Positions 45,823 to 57,302 are shown, numbered from the stretch's first letter. The stretch: 64,000 bases of DNA from Hsuehochloa calcarea (GCA_036346395.1 CM070599.1:33967232-34031231); one strand, 5' to 3'. The notes: generated from the letters alone by a model not told the origin. Numbers and translations: made by a program.

Positions 45823-46107
45823 TACTATTTCTTCAAATTTTTCTCACTGGGTTTTTATGCTGTTTTAACGAGACACGAACATGTCGGATGAGTGTGTGTT
45901 AAGAAACCGGGCCCAGTACTCGGAGAGTCCTGGCCTAATTGGACTCCCCATCCCCTGAAGTCTATAAATAGAAGAGCCCCCTATTATAACCTCGGATTAT
46001 TATGAAGCAATAAACCGAAGCCTGAAACCCCCTTATATCGTTGTGTTCAATCTATTATTGTGCCTTGTGTTCTTAATTCGTTCTTACGATTCTACATATT
46101 GTATACA
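45823..46107 (+). repeat. 3' end of copia A1: non-coding tail and truncated 3' LTR
   Basis: 45823-45896 (CTCACTGGGTTTTTATGC, TTTTAACGAGACACG) is the characteristic tail between pol and LTR in this copia group. The LTR then runs from TGTTAAGAAACCGGG at 45897, with TATAAATA at 45963-45970, to GTATACA at 46107. The last 46 bp of the 5' LTR have no counterpart, so the 3' LTR is truncated or its end has been replaced. Confidence 0.8.
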
Positions 46108-46389
46108 GAAAGAGAAAAAGATAAGGAGGACTCGTCATTGTGAGTTAGACCAGCACGTTTGACGTACCAGAAATAGCACATAACGTGAGCATCAGTTTGA
46201 TGCAACTACCGCCCAAATGTCAGTGATAACTGACTAGCCAGCGAGCAAACTCATAGGATACGCGTGTGTCATTAAGGACAGCGCTCCCTACTAGTCCAAA
46301 AGTCTTGCAACTCATCTCAAAGAAAAAAGGTCTTGCAACAACACACGCGATCCCACAATTGTTGCACTCGCCAACTTACAAGCGGATCC
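46108..46389. other. Spacer between two tail-to-tail copia elements
   Basis: 282 bp that match neither LTR nor any pattern I recognise. A weak internal repeat is visible (AGTCTTGCAACTCATCTCAAAG and GGTCTTGCAACAACACAC). It may be original host DNA. Confidence 0.5.
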
Positions 46390-46661
46390 TGTTAAGGAAT
46401 TGTCGCTGATGAGTTCAGTCTGAACGATTATTTCGTGGATAAATTTACAATTAAAAAAATGATACAAGAACGTAAGAGCGAAATAGTAGATTAAACACAA
46501 AAATATAAGAGAACATCAGCTTTCTTTTTATTGTTCTTCTGAAAACGATGTACAATGTTGAGAATCCCCCTCTTTTATATAGGCAACTGGATAGATGAGG
46601 AGCACACCTAGACCAGAACACTCTGGTCCCTGGCCCGGTTTCTTTACACTCCCCCTTGGGC
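46390..46661 (-). repeat. 3' LTR and polypurine tract of copia A2
   Basis: On the minus strand CCAAGGGGGAG (46649-46659) is the polypurine tract. The LTR starts TGTAAAGAAACCGGGCC at 46648 and ends CCTTAACA at 46390 (259 bp). TATATAAAAG lies near 46573-46582. It is similar in layout to the A1 LTR, including CAGACTGAACTC near the end. The five bases outside are GATCC; the partner duplication is not found because the other end of A2 is not clear. Confidence 0.82.
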
Positions 46662-47527
46662 ACTCATCCAACATGTTCATGTCCCGTCAAAATTTCATAA
46701 AAATCCAATGAAATTTTTTTGGAGAAATAGTACATGACATGCGTTCCGCTGTGTTGCACAAATTGTTTCATTAAAAACCTTAACCAAGAAACTTCAGAAA
46801 AATTCGTCAAGTGAAAAATAGTACAATCCACCTAATTTAATTTAATCTCTAGGATTTATTCTTTGGGCACTCAATCTTCGTGATCAAGCTTTAATAATGA
46901 GTTCGTGAAGATTCTCCCCCCTGAATTCTGCACTTCTCTAAGCCTCGTTATTCCAATTTCACGTATGCATCTTTCAAAGCTAGACGCTGAAAGTGACTTA
47001 ATAAATAAATCTACAAGATTTTCACATAACTTCATATGCAGTACCTTAATTTTGTCCATCTTTTGCAATTCATGACCATAGAAGAAGTTGGAGTTAATAT
47101 GTTTTGTGAGGGGACTCTTCACATAACCTTGTGCAACACAAGCAGCATTATCTTCACAGATAATAGTGGGGGGTTTGCGCGGTATTCAATCCACATGACT
47201 GTTGGATGCGGTGAATCATCCGCTGAAACCAAGAACATTCATGTGAGGCCTCGTACAATGCTATGATTTTCTAGTGGTTCGTCAAAGTAGATACAAGACT
47301 TTGTCTAGACGATTTCTATGAAATTGCAGTTCTACCATATAGGAATACATTGCATGTTTGCGACTTAGCTGTATGCGGATATGACAGGTACCCAGTATCT
47401 GCATAGCTAGTCATAGTTAGGTCTTGGTTCTTTCTGTAGAACAGACCAAGATCTTTCTTTGCTTGGAGGTATCGGAAGATATCATTTATTCCCTACGAAT
47501 GTCTTTTGGTAGGTTCTGCACTATACC
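46662..47527 (-). pseudogene. RNase H and C-terminus of pol, copia A2 (left part)
   Basis: The minus-strand frame 47122-46871 has TKHINSNFFYGHELQKMDKI and NLVDLFIKSLSASSFERC, the final blocks of copia pol. Upstream pieces up to 47527 continue RNase H (for example FYRKNQDLG-like and SYADTGYL-like sequence with stops). At 47527 it is cut by copia B; the frame continues at 54873. Confidence 0.85.
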
Positions 47528-47740
47528 TGTTGGAATTAATACGGGCTAAGCCCAATTTTTAATTCTAATAAATTCCTGAAAATCTCAAAGGCCTGTGTGC
47601 ACGTGCTAAAACTGTTTAGTCCCATATGGAGAGTTGAATAGGAGTTACGTCATTTTATAAGGTGAAATGTGGTAGCCCCTTTTAGAATTGGAGAGAGCCA
47701 ACACACGCGCGCGCTCGCTTGCTCGCTCGCCTCGCCGTGC

Positions 47741-47784
<44 letters not shown>

Positions 47785-48471
47785 CGCGCGTGTGCACATG
47801 CATGTCGGGTGCATACGCGTTTTTCTTTATCTATTCGAAAATTGAAACGCTTCAACTCGTAGCATTAACAAACGGTTGGTAGTAACGGTTCAGTTACTAG
47901 TGAGTAATGGCAACGGTTAACACTGATTGATGGCAAATCAATGGCGATCTCTGATTCGCTCCACAAAAAAGACTAAGACAGAACCCAAGAGTTTGTCGCT
48001 AGATCTGGCGATCTCCATCCGGCGAGGCGCGTGCACGATCGAACCAGGAGAGCAGATATCCGGAACCCTCGTCCTTGAAGACTTGCACGAGTAAGGACGA
48101 ATAAGGTTTTTGGGGAGCGTTTGCGCGACTGCTCGCTGCTTCCTCTTTATTCGATTCTCTGCTACGTCTACATCAATTGCATGACTACTACCACGACGTC
48201 TACTACGCCATGACGAACAACGACCTCACCAAGACTCCTGCTGCTGCTGCTTCTTCCACTCGATCTGGGTATACCTATCTCACACTTATTGTTTGGTTAG
48301 CTTTATTATCTGTTGTTAGCTTTATTATCTGTTATTGTCTTGAACACTGAGATAGGAATGCTAGTTTCTGTCCATTTGGAAATTCGTATACCTATAGTGT
48401 TCTTGATTACCTGCTTTATGAAAAGGGCAAAAATTCATAAAGTAATTCAAAAAATGCTCATATCTTTAACA
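47528..48471 (+). repeat. 5' LTR of copia B (944 bp)
   Basis: It starts TGTTGGAATTAATAC and ends ATCTTTAACA. It is flanked on the left by ATACC (47523-47527), which recurs after the 3' LTR as the target duplication. It contains a long CG/TG alternating tract missing from the 3' LTR, and near 48210 an ATG-led coding-like stretch (TNNDLTKTPAAAASS) shared with the 3' LTR. No TGGTATCAGAGC-like primer site follows; gag homology starts within about 40 bp. Confidence 0.93.
47740..47815. repeat. Alternating purine-pyrimidine (CG/TG)n microsatellite
   Basis: An unbroken alternation of pyrimidine and purine (CGTGCGTGTG, then a long TG run, then CGTGCGCGCGTGTGCACATGCATG) extends for about 75 bp within the 5' LTR U3 of copia B. 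This is a strong candidate for left-handed DNA and for length polymorphism. Confidence 0.92.
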
Positions 48472-48489
48472 ATCCAAAAACCTTATTAT

Positions 48490-49290
48490 AGACATTTTTG
48501 TTCAACTGACTTTGCTGCTGCGCTCAAACCGTTTGTGTTCGATGGTGCGAATTACAAGAGGTGGCGCACCAAGATGGTGCTTTGGCTAACTGACATAAAC
48601 GTTTTTCATGTGGCAAGCAAACCTGAAGGAACACTTACTCCTGAACAGGAGCAAGCGTTCGAGGCTGTCGATAACCTCTTTAAAGGTGTCGTGGTTAGTG
48701 TTCTTAGTGAGAAGTTAGTTGATGCATACATGGTGATTAAAACTGGGAAAGAGATGTGGGATGCACTCGAGGCCAAGTTTGGGGTTTCGGGTGCAGACAG
48801 TGAATTGTATCTCATGGAGCAATACCATAACTATAGAATAGTTGACGGCCATTATGTAGTTGAACAGGCTCATGAGATACAATCCATGGCCACAGACCTT
48901 GAGCAATTCAAGTGTGTGTTACCGAACAAGTTTGTCGCGGGAGGCATTATTGTCAAGCTTCTACCTTCTTGGAGGAATTTTGCTACTTCTCTGAAACACA
49001 AGAGACAAGAGTTTTGTGTTGAAAATCTCATTGGGTCTCTTGATGTTGAAGAGAAGGCGAGGGTAAAAGATACACGCACTAGAGGTAATAAGGGACATTC
49101 TAGTGCCAGTGTGGTGCAGAAGAAGAATGGCCAAGCTCAAAGTTCAAAGGTAAGAACAAGACATCACAAATAACTAGCTTCAAAAAGAAGAAGAATAACA
49201 CAAAGGATGACATTTGCTTTGTGTGTGGCGAACCTGGTCATTGGGCCAAGGATTACAACCAACGCAAGGGTGGGAAGAATCAGCAAGGGT
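48490..49290 (+). pseudogene. Gag of copia B
   Basis: Homology starts at STDFAAALKPFVFDGANYKR (about 48505) and runs through WRTKMVLWLTDINVF, GKEMWDALEAKFGVSGAD and LEQFKCVLPNKFVAGGII, a standard copia UBN2-type capsid. The frame as computed opens in the LTR, but this is not a natural start. After 49173 a frameshift leads to the zinc knuckle CFVCGEPGHWAKDY, where the last cysteine has become tyrosine, and then a TGA near 49290. A first exon inside the LTR is possible (see findings). Confidence 0.85.
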
Positions 49291-49319
49291 GAAATTCCAA
49301 TTCTGCTAATATTGTTGTT

Positions 49320-49912
49320 GGCACCACTGAGATGGGAATATCAGGGTATGGTAATTTACCTACTGTTCTTTCCGTATATCAATCAACCGATTGGTGGATA
49401 GAGACTGGTGCTAATATACATGTGTGTGCTGATATTTTATTATTCTCTTCTTACCAGGTCACTCGAGATTCAGCCGTTCTAATGGGGAACGGGTCGCATG
49501 CCACTGTTCATGGTGTTGGTACGGTCGATCTGAAGTTTACTTCGGGGAAGATTGTGCAACTAAAGAACATGCATCTATCAATAAGAATCTCGTCAGTGGA
49601 TCTCTTCTGTGTAGAGATGGCTTTAGACTGGTATTTGAGTCCGATAAATTCGTAGTATTCAAGTGTGGACAATTTGTTGGTAAAGGCTATGTGTGCGGAG
49701 GCTTGTTCCGCCTATCTCTTTCAGATTTGTGTAGTAATATTGTGAACTATGTTTGCTATGGTAATCAGACTACTATTTGGCATTCACGACTTTGTCACAT
49801 AAATTTTAGTTGTATGACGCGGTTAGCCAGTTTAGAGTTAATCCCGAAATTCACTCTTGCCAAAGGTTCTAAGTGTCAAGTTTGTGTGCAATCGAAGCAG
49901 CCACGGAGGTAA
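49320..49912 (+). pseudogene. Protease and GAG-pre-integrase region of copia B
   Basis: The protease site reads WWIETGANIHVC, the catalytic aspartate having become glutamate. VLMGNGSHATVHGVGTVDLK follows. The pre-integrase zinc domain is at 49691-49912 (TIWHSRLCHINFSCMTRLAS and KGSKCQVCVQSKQ). Two frameshifts separate these parts. Confidence 0.85.
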
Positions 49913-50834
49913 GAAACTTGGCACCATTAGAACTCATACATTCAGATCTGTGTGAGATGAATGGTGTGTTCACAAAAGGTAGTAATATATATTTCATGAC
50001 TTTGATTGATGACTCCACTAGGTTCTGCTATGTATATCTTTTGAAAACTAAAGATGAAGCTCTTCACCACTTTAAAATCTATAAGGCAGAAGCTGAGAAC
50101 CAACTTGAAAGGAAAATCGAAAAGGTTAAGTCTGATCGTGGCAGCGAGTACTTTTCTAATGAGTTCAATTTATTCTGTGAGGAACATGGTATAATCCATG
50201 AGAGGACGCCTCCCTATTCACCCCAGTCAAACGGGGTTGCTGAAAGAAAGAACCGCACTCTAACTGCTTTGGTTAATGACATGTTAGACACAGCGGGTCT
50301 TTCCAAAGCATGGTCAGGGGAGGCTATATTGACTTCATATCATGTCCTAAACAGGATTCCCACAAAGAATAAAGAGATAACCCCATATGAACAATGGAAG
50401 AAGAAAAGACTATCACTTTCATACTTACGCACTTATGGTTGTTTGCCGAAAGTCAATGTGCTAATTCCCAAAAAGCGTAAGCTTAGACCAAAAACCGTGG
50501 ATTGCGTCTTTCTAGGCTATGCTCACTATAGCATTGGATATAGATTTTTAGTGGTGAAATCTGGAGTACCTAACGTGTATGTCAATACAATTATAGAGTC
50601 CAGAGATGCAACATTCTTTGAGGAAATTTTTCGATGAAAGATATGCCTAGTTCATCGAGTCAGGAGCCTGATATAACTCCTGAATCTGCCTTTCCAATGG
50701 AATATTTTGAGCAAATTCCCGAGAAAGAAGACAATGAAACTCTGAGGAAGAGTAAAAGACAAAGGACTGCAAAGTCCTTTGGTCCTGATTTCATTGTGTA
50801 CCTTGTGGATGATACTCCAAGTACCATTTCTTAA
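49873..50834 (+). pseudogene. Integrase and linker of copia B
   Basis: A 254-codon frame holds the core with all three catalytic residues: HSDLCEMNG and LIDDSTRFCYVY (aspartate), VKSDRGSEYFS (aspartate), and NGVAERKNRT (glutamate). GYAHYSIGYRFLVVK is the end of the domain. The frame stops at 50637, and the acidic linker (KDMPSSSSQEPDIT) follows in another frame to 50834. Confidence 0.92.
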
Positions 50835-52364
50835 GCATATGCTTCTCTAGATGCGGAATACTGGAAGGAAGCAGTCTGTAGTGAAATGGATTCCACTATC
50901 TCTAATGGAACTTGGGAGTTCACTGAGCGTCCTTATGGTTGTAAACCTATAGGATGTAAGTGGGTGTTTAAAAAGAAGCTTAGGCATGATGGTACTATCG
51001 AGAAGTACAAGGCACGGCTTATGGCCAAGGGTTATACCCAAAAGGAAGGCGAAGATTTCTTTGATACTTATTCACATGTGGCTAGATTGACCACTATTCG
51101 AGTACTACTATCTCTGGCTGCCTCACACGGCCTTCTCGTTCATCAGATGGACGTTAAGACGGCTTTCCTAAATGGAGAGTTGGACGAGCATATTTATATA
51201 GAACATCCATATAAATTTGTAGTAAATGGTCAAGAAGGAAAGGTGTGCAAGTTGTTAAAATCTTTGTAGGGTCTTAAACAAGCACCTAAGCAGTGGCATA
51301 AAAAGTTCGACGGAATTTTAACATCTGCAGGCTTTATTGTGAATGAAGCTGACAGATGTGTGTATTATCACCATGGTGGGGCGAGGGAGTCATTCTATAT
51401 ATGTATGTTGATGACATACTTATCTTTGGGACCAGCCTTAATGTGATTAAGGAGGAGGTCAAGAATTTCATATCTCAGAATTTTGAGATGAAAGATCTAG
51501 GAGTAGCTGATTTTATCTTGAACATCAAGCTGTTGAGAGGTGATGATGGTGGAATTACATTGTTGTCAACCCATTATGTGGAAAAGGTTCTTAGTCGTTT
51601 TGTTTATAGCGACTATAAATACTATCCAACACCTTATGATCCTAGCGTGTTTCTTAAGAATAATCGGAGAATAGCCAGAGACCAATTGAGATATTCTCAG
51701 ATAATTGGTTCACTCGTGTATTTAGCTAGCGGTACCAGGCCTGACATCTCGTTTGCTATGAGCAAACTAAGCCGTTTTGTTTCTAATCCGGGAGATGATC
51801 ATTGGCATGCTCTTGAGAAGGTAATACGTTATATAAATGGTACTATAAGCTATGGCATTCACTATAACGGGTATCCCAGGGCACTGGAGGGTTAAAGCGA
51901 TTCAAACTGAATATCTAATGCTGATGAGATTAAAGCCACAAATGGACACGTCTTCATACTTGGAGGTGGCGCTGTTTCATGGAACTCTTGCAAGCAGACC
52001 ATCTTAACGAGGTCAATAATGGAAGCAGAACTCACAGCATTAGATACTGCCACTATTGAAGTCGAATGGCTTCGTGATCTCTTGATGGATTTGCCGATGG
52101 TTGAAAAACTGGTACCGGCTATTCTGATGAACTGTGATAATCAGACTATGATCGTCAAGGTGAACAGTTCTAAGGATAATATGAAGACATCAAGACATGT
52201 GAAGAGAAGACTGAAGTATGTCAGTAAAATGAGAAACTCTGGAGTAATAGCATTGGATTACATCCAAACAGCTAAGAATCTGGCATATCCCTTCACAAAG
52301 GGTTTATCACAGAATGTGATAGACAATGCATCTAAGAGATGGGTTTCAGACCCACGTGAGTTCT
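50835..52364 (+). pseudogene. Reverse transcriptase and RNase H of copia B
   Basis: 50886-51269 has CKWVFKKKLRHDGTIEKYKA and HQMDVKTAFLNGEL (catalytic aspartate), then a TAG at 51267-51269. 51356-51895 has ILYMYVDDILIFGTS (catalytic pair intact) and QIIGSLVYLASGTRPDISF, ending at TAA 51893-51895. RNase H continues to 52375 with MEAELTALDTATIEVEWL and NCDNQTMI. The end of pol is interrupted by the hAT element at 52365-52373 and resumes at 53505. Confidence 0.92.
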
Positions 52365-53504
52365 ACCATAGTTAGGGATGAAAACGGATCGGATAGTTTC
52401 CGACCGATCCGGACGAAACGGATTCGGATTGTCTTGGATCGGATTTTTCTCAAATAATTTTCGGATCAGAAACGGATTCGGATTTTTTTCTCGGGAACGG
52501 AAACGAATACGGTAGGCATGCTATTCGATGGATACGGATACGGATTATCTGGATAAGACCAAGTCCGGATATCCGGATTTCGACCCAATAGAAGAGGATT
52601 TCAGCCCAAAAGAGAAAATGAGATTTTAATTGATTTTTGAATTTCAGAAAATGCAACAAATCAAATAGCCTTTTAGAAAATAGCAAATAGAGTTTAAAAA
52701 TTCTAGAAAATATACAAAAATTCCTTAAATTATTTTGAACTTAATAAAATTAATTCCAAGTTAAAGTTGGTTTTTATTTTTGCACATAAATTATTTTTAA
52801 TTTCTGAAAAATATGAACAACCTTTTTGAAATCCAGAAAATTCAAGAAATTATTTTTTTATTTTCACTTTAAATACAATAAAATCCTAGAAATCTTAATA
52901 AAAAATTTTGACATTGAAAACAAGGAAATTAAATAATTGACTTTATTTTATTATTTTTCCTTTTAACCAAGAAAACTCTTTTAAATATCAGAAAATCCAA
53001 TAAAATAATAACTTTATTAATTTTATTTTTGATAACATACTTTGGGATGTTACATCCATTTGTGTATAGATTAACCATCTAGCCTGATCAATGTTAGCGT
53101 GAACTAAGTTTTATGTATGTGATGAACTAAGTGTGAATGTGTGATGACATGTGACTTTGTGAGTTTTGACTTATAAGCTAAATATGTAAACTAAGTGTTA
53201 TGTTTATGATGAACTAGTTAATGCAACTTGCTAGTGCCAATGTTATGTGTGGTTGCTGAAAATATGAACAATTCATGAATGTTTGCATCAAATAAAATAG
53301 TTATAAGTTTTCATTAATTTCCGGCATACAATTTAAGGGGTTTTCACGTTCCAAAAAATATCCGCGACCGTATTCGTTTCAATTCATATTCGATATTATT
53401 CGTATCCGGAGTATCCATATTTGTGTCTGGATCCAGAAAAAAAAACAAATATGGCAGAGTCATTATCCGTCCGTATCCGATCCGTTTTCACCCCAAACCA
53501 TAGT
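52365..53504. mobile_element. Non-autonomous hAT-type DNA transposon with 8-bp duplication
   Basis: The element 52373-53496 (1124 bp) begins TAGGGATGAAAACGGATCGG and ends CCGATCCGTTTTCACCCCAA, an imperfect terminal inverted repeat of about 22 bp. It is flanked by ACCATAGT at 52365-52372 and 53497-53504, an exact 8-bp target duplication as expected for hAT. The ends are packed with short CGGAT/ATCCG repeats, resembling transposase-binding subterminal repeats. The middle is AT-rich and has no transposase. Confidence 0.9.
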
Positions 53505-54035
53505 GGTAACCCATGCTACGTGATCGGATATCCCGTGAAGTAGGATTGGTGAAACAAGCTATTGGTTAACTGGGAGGAGAATACTTTTATAGACCCACTC
53601 CATTGGAGATGCAATTCTCTCCTAAATCTGTACGGCAGGTTGATTTTTATCTTAATGTGTTCTATGGCTTGTTTAAGCAAAGATGTTGTCCTACAGAGCA
53701 GTCTTGAAATAACACACCGATATGAGACCGACTGCTTGTCACAGTCTATGAGATAGGGTAATCTCTAGGAATCTCATGAATAGGCCAGGAGTATGACTTA
53801 TATGCTCTAACCCGCGGGGATGCCTGACAACCTAGTATCAGTTAAGGACTTAAGTAAACTTATTCACACAAAACTACCAATTCAAGGCTTAGTCTATTGT
53901 GCAGTTGTGGATAAGTGTAGCTTCTGTTCTAGTTGGATGTTTAAGCTTAATCGGTCTCCATCGAAACACTAGTATATTTAAACAATACTGTGAATCAAGG
54001 CATTTGACATGTGCCTTTGGGATCTGATGGGGGAT
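53505..54035 (+). other. 3' tail of copia B with polypurine tract
   Basis: After the hAT element the end of pol (GGTAACCCATGCTACGTG) continues, then non-coding sequence. GATCTGATGGGGGAT at 54021-54035 is the polypurine tract, immediately before the 3' LTR. Confidence 0.8.
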
Positions 54036-54877
54036 TGTTGGAATTAATACATGCTAAGCCTAATTTTTAATTCTAATTAATTCATGAAAATCTCAAAGGC
54101 CCATGTGCACGTGCTAAAACTATTTAGTCCCACATAGAGAGTTGAAGGCATGTCGGGTGCGGGTGTGTTTTTCTTTATCTATTCAAAAATCGAAACGCTC
54201 CAACTCGTAGCATTAACAAACGGTTGGAAGTAATGGTTCAGTTACTAGTGAGTAATGGCTGCGGTTAACACTGATTGATGGCAAATCAATGGCGACCGTT
54301 TCCTTGGCAACTCTTTGTTTTTGGCTACTAAAACTGGTTCTTCTCCAATTGCTCCACAAAAAAGGCTAAGACAGAACCAAAGAGTTTGTTGCTGGATCTG
54401 CGATCTCCATCCCGGCGAGGAGTGTGTACGACCGAACCAGGAGAGCGGTCCACCGGAACCCTCGTCCTTGAAGGCTTGCACAAGGACGAATAAGGTTTGG
54501 GGAGCATTTGCACGACTGCTCGCTGCTTCCTCTTCATTCGATTCTCTGCTACGTCTACATCAATTGCACGACTACTACCAAGACGTCTACTACGCCATGA
54601 AGAACAATGACCTCACTAACACTCCTGCTGCTGCTTCTTCTTCCACTGGATCTGGGTATGCCTATCTCACACTTGTTGTTTGGTTAGCTTTATTATCTGT
54701 TGTTGCCTTGAACACTGAGATAGGAATGCTAGCTTCTGTCCATCTGAAAATTCATATACCTATAGTGTTTTTGATTACCTGCTTTATGAAAAAAAAAACA
54801 AAAATTCTTTCCATGATTCATCTAGCATATTTCAGGATTAAAGTAATTCAAAAAATTCTCATATCTTTAACAATACC
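54036..54877 (+). repeat. 3' LTR of copia B and target duplication
   Basis: The LTR spans TGTTGGAATTAATAC at 54036 to ATCTTTAACA at 54872 (837 bp). It is followed by ATACC at 54873-54877, identical to the bases before the 5' LTR. It lacks about 110 bp including the microsatellite, and has small insertions relative to the 5' LTR (for example 54281-54345). Flanking copia A2 sequence then resumes, proving a nested insertion. Confidence 0.93.
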
Positions 54878-55800
54878 TTGCTAGTAGGTTCACGATAAAT
54901 GCAATGTCCGGACTAGTAGAGTTTGCTAAATACATGAGTGCTCCTATTGCACTCAAGTACGGGAATTCTGGTCCTATGACTTTCTCCCCCTCTTCTTTAG
55001 ATCTGTACGGGTTCTTGTCCTGCTGCAAGGATCTACCGACCATCGGTACTTTCGAAATATATGTCTTTTCAAAGCCAAACCGTTCTAACACTTTCTAAGT
55101 GTAGGTTGACTGATGTACTAAAATCCCTTCAGGGGTATGCTCAAGCTACAAGCCTAGGCAATATTTGGTTTTACCCAAGTCTTTCATTTCGAACTCCGAC
55201 TCCAAGTAAAAACTTGCTTTCTTAATACCTTCCAGGGGCCCCGATGATATTCAAATCATCCACATACACTGAGATTATACAGAATCCAACCTGGGATCAT
55301 CGTATAAAAACACAGGGACAATCCTCATTGTTCGTGTAGCCTTTCTTGCAGAGAAAGTCGCTCAAGCGATTATACCATATTTTGTCTTATTGTTTCAGTC
55401 CATACAGTAACTTTCTGAGTTGCACACTGTACAAATTTCTATTTGCTCTGTCTTGGTTCGGGACAGGGATACCTTTAGGTACCTTCATATAAATGTATGA
55501 ATCCATGTTCTCATAAAGGTATGCAGTTACCACATCTATCAATTTCATTTCTAAATTCAAGTTTACTGCCATTGAGATTAAATATCTAAAGGTAGTTCTA
55601 CCCATGACCGGGGAATAAGTTTCTTCATAATTGACTCCTGGTCGCTGTGTGAAACCTTGTGTAACAATCCTTGATTTATGTCTTACAACTTCATTGTTTT
55701 CATTTCTCTTTCGAACAAATACTCACTTATGCCTTACGGGATGCACATGAGGAGGCGTGCGGCTTACATGACCAAATACCTCTCTTTTATTCAGAAATAA
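54878..55800 (-). pseudogene. Reverse transcriptase of copia A2
   Basis: On the minus strand MDVVTAYLY-like sequence appears as LIDVVTAYLYENMDSYIYM (55605-55390) with LLYGLKQ, and the catalytic YVDD is intact at about 55255-55266. The C-terminal part (55091-54878) has FPYLSAIGALMYLANSTSPD and joins across copia B to 47527. Frameshifts near 55150-55390. Closely related in sequence to A1 37620-38350. Confidence 0.85.
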
Positions 55801-56868
55801 TAATTCTGCTTCTATTGCCTTCTTCTAATCTTTCCAATCTGATCTTTTATTACATTCAGCGAGCGATGCAGGCTCTAGATCGAGATCGATGATTGTGGTA
55901 ATTTTCTTTGCAAAATAAATATCGACATTGGCTGTTGTTCTATTCATAGATTCTCCCGTGGTCACATAATTTATAGTTATTTCTTCATGGGACGATTCTG
56001 CTAATGTTTCTACTTGCCCACCGCTGCTTCCAACTACGGGGGCAAGTCCCTTTAGTTTTTCAGCTCCGACGTGTGCACACATATCCACGCTAATGTCTCT
56101 CTCTGCGGGAATATTCAAATCTGGTATGCCTTTTACTAAAGGTTTCATACTGGTGCCAGGTCTCAACTGGCTCCCCTTCTGGTTGTGGGGAACTTCAATG
56201 ATTGGTTGTGTCAAGTCCTTCTTATCCTTTTTACCAGGCGTCCCCGGTTACTTGGGATTCGAGGGGTCGAAGTTCTCGTCCTTTTATTCTGAGGCCTCTG
56301 GACGGAATTAGGGATACCTTCAATTTTATTTGGTATTTCAACCCTCTCCGGCGCATTGCGTGCAGGCACATGCGACTTGGTCACGCTCTTCAAATCACTA
56401 AAGTGGCCAGGTAGTTGATTAGTAATGCTTGCAAATTAATTATCTTATGGACTTCTCTATTTGTTTCGCTAGTGCGTGGGTCATGTGCATGGATTCACGT
56501 GTCTTGCCACGTCATTTCCTGACGAAAAACTATCCTTATCAAATATGATGTTAACGAAGCGGGCTGTATGCAAATCTCCAGTCATGGGGTCCAGCTACCA
56601 CATTATGGATGATGTCTCATAACCAACGTATATCCTAGACTTTCGAAGGGGGCACATTGCAATTCGCTACAGTGGTGGTATAGGTACACAAACCTTACAA
56701 CCAAACCTTAGTAGATGAGAGATTTTCGGTGCTAACCCTTGCGCTAGTTACATAGGTGAATGGATGTTATATGCTGCTGATCTAAAATTGATGAGAGTTG
56801 ATGCGTGTAGGACTACATGTCCCCAACATATGGTTGGTAAATTACAATTCTGCAAGAGCAGTGGGCAA
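55801..56868 (-). pseudogene. Linker and integrase C-terminal part of copia A2
   Basis: The frame 56214-55825 has GIPDLNIPAERDISVDMCAH and DIYFAKKITTIIDLDLEPAS, which matches 37080-37370 of A1. Right of it come remnants of the integrase C-terminus up to the MITE. The single copy of the linker unit that is expanded in A1 lies near 56440. Confidence 0.75.
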
Positions 56869-57302
56869 TAAGGCCCTGTTTGGTACAGCTCCAGCTTCTT
56901 ATTTTTCAGATTCTACTCCTGATTCTCTAAGAATCCACTTCTCTGAGAATCTGGAGTTGTATGTTGAAAACGTTTGGCTGGTAGCTTGGCTCCAAAAACC
57001 ATATGAGGGAGGACTGGAGGCAAATAGACCATGTCACCCCTGGGTGTAATACTTCAATTGTATTTGTGTAACTCAGTGGCATTTGCGGGTAAAAACTTTC
57101 AACTTCAAAGGGTATTTTCATTTCTGAAGGTTGGATTCTCACGAGAATCTGCTGGGAGGCTGCTTCTCGTTGCTAGTTCATTTTCGAGATAACTCCTCGC
57201 GAGAAGCAGAATCTAGTGATTTTGAGAATCAGGGTGTTTAGTACGGCTTCACGAGAATCGATTGAGAAGTTAGGTGTGGAAGTTGTACCAAACAGGGCCT
57301 AA
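56869..57302. mobile_element. Tourist-like MITE (428 bp) with TAA duplication
   Basis: The element 56872-57299 starts GGCCCTGTTTGGTAC and ends GTACCAAACAGGGCC, a perfect 15-bp terminal inverted repeat. TAA at 56869-56871 and 57300-57302 is the target duplication of PIF/Harbinger elements. It is non-coding and contains repeated GAGAATC/GATTCTC motifs in both orientations. Copia A2 integrase sequence joins exactly across it. Confidence 0.93.

Noticed and set aside
48313..48510. Start of the 286-codon gag frame of copia B within the LTR, as an ordinary start
   Set aside because: The first part translates U5 of the LTR with no homology; gag similarity begins near 48505. Another LTR frame starting at 48210 is the better first-exon candidate.
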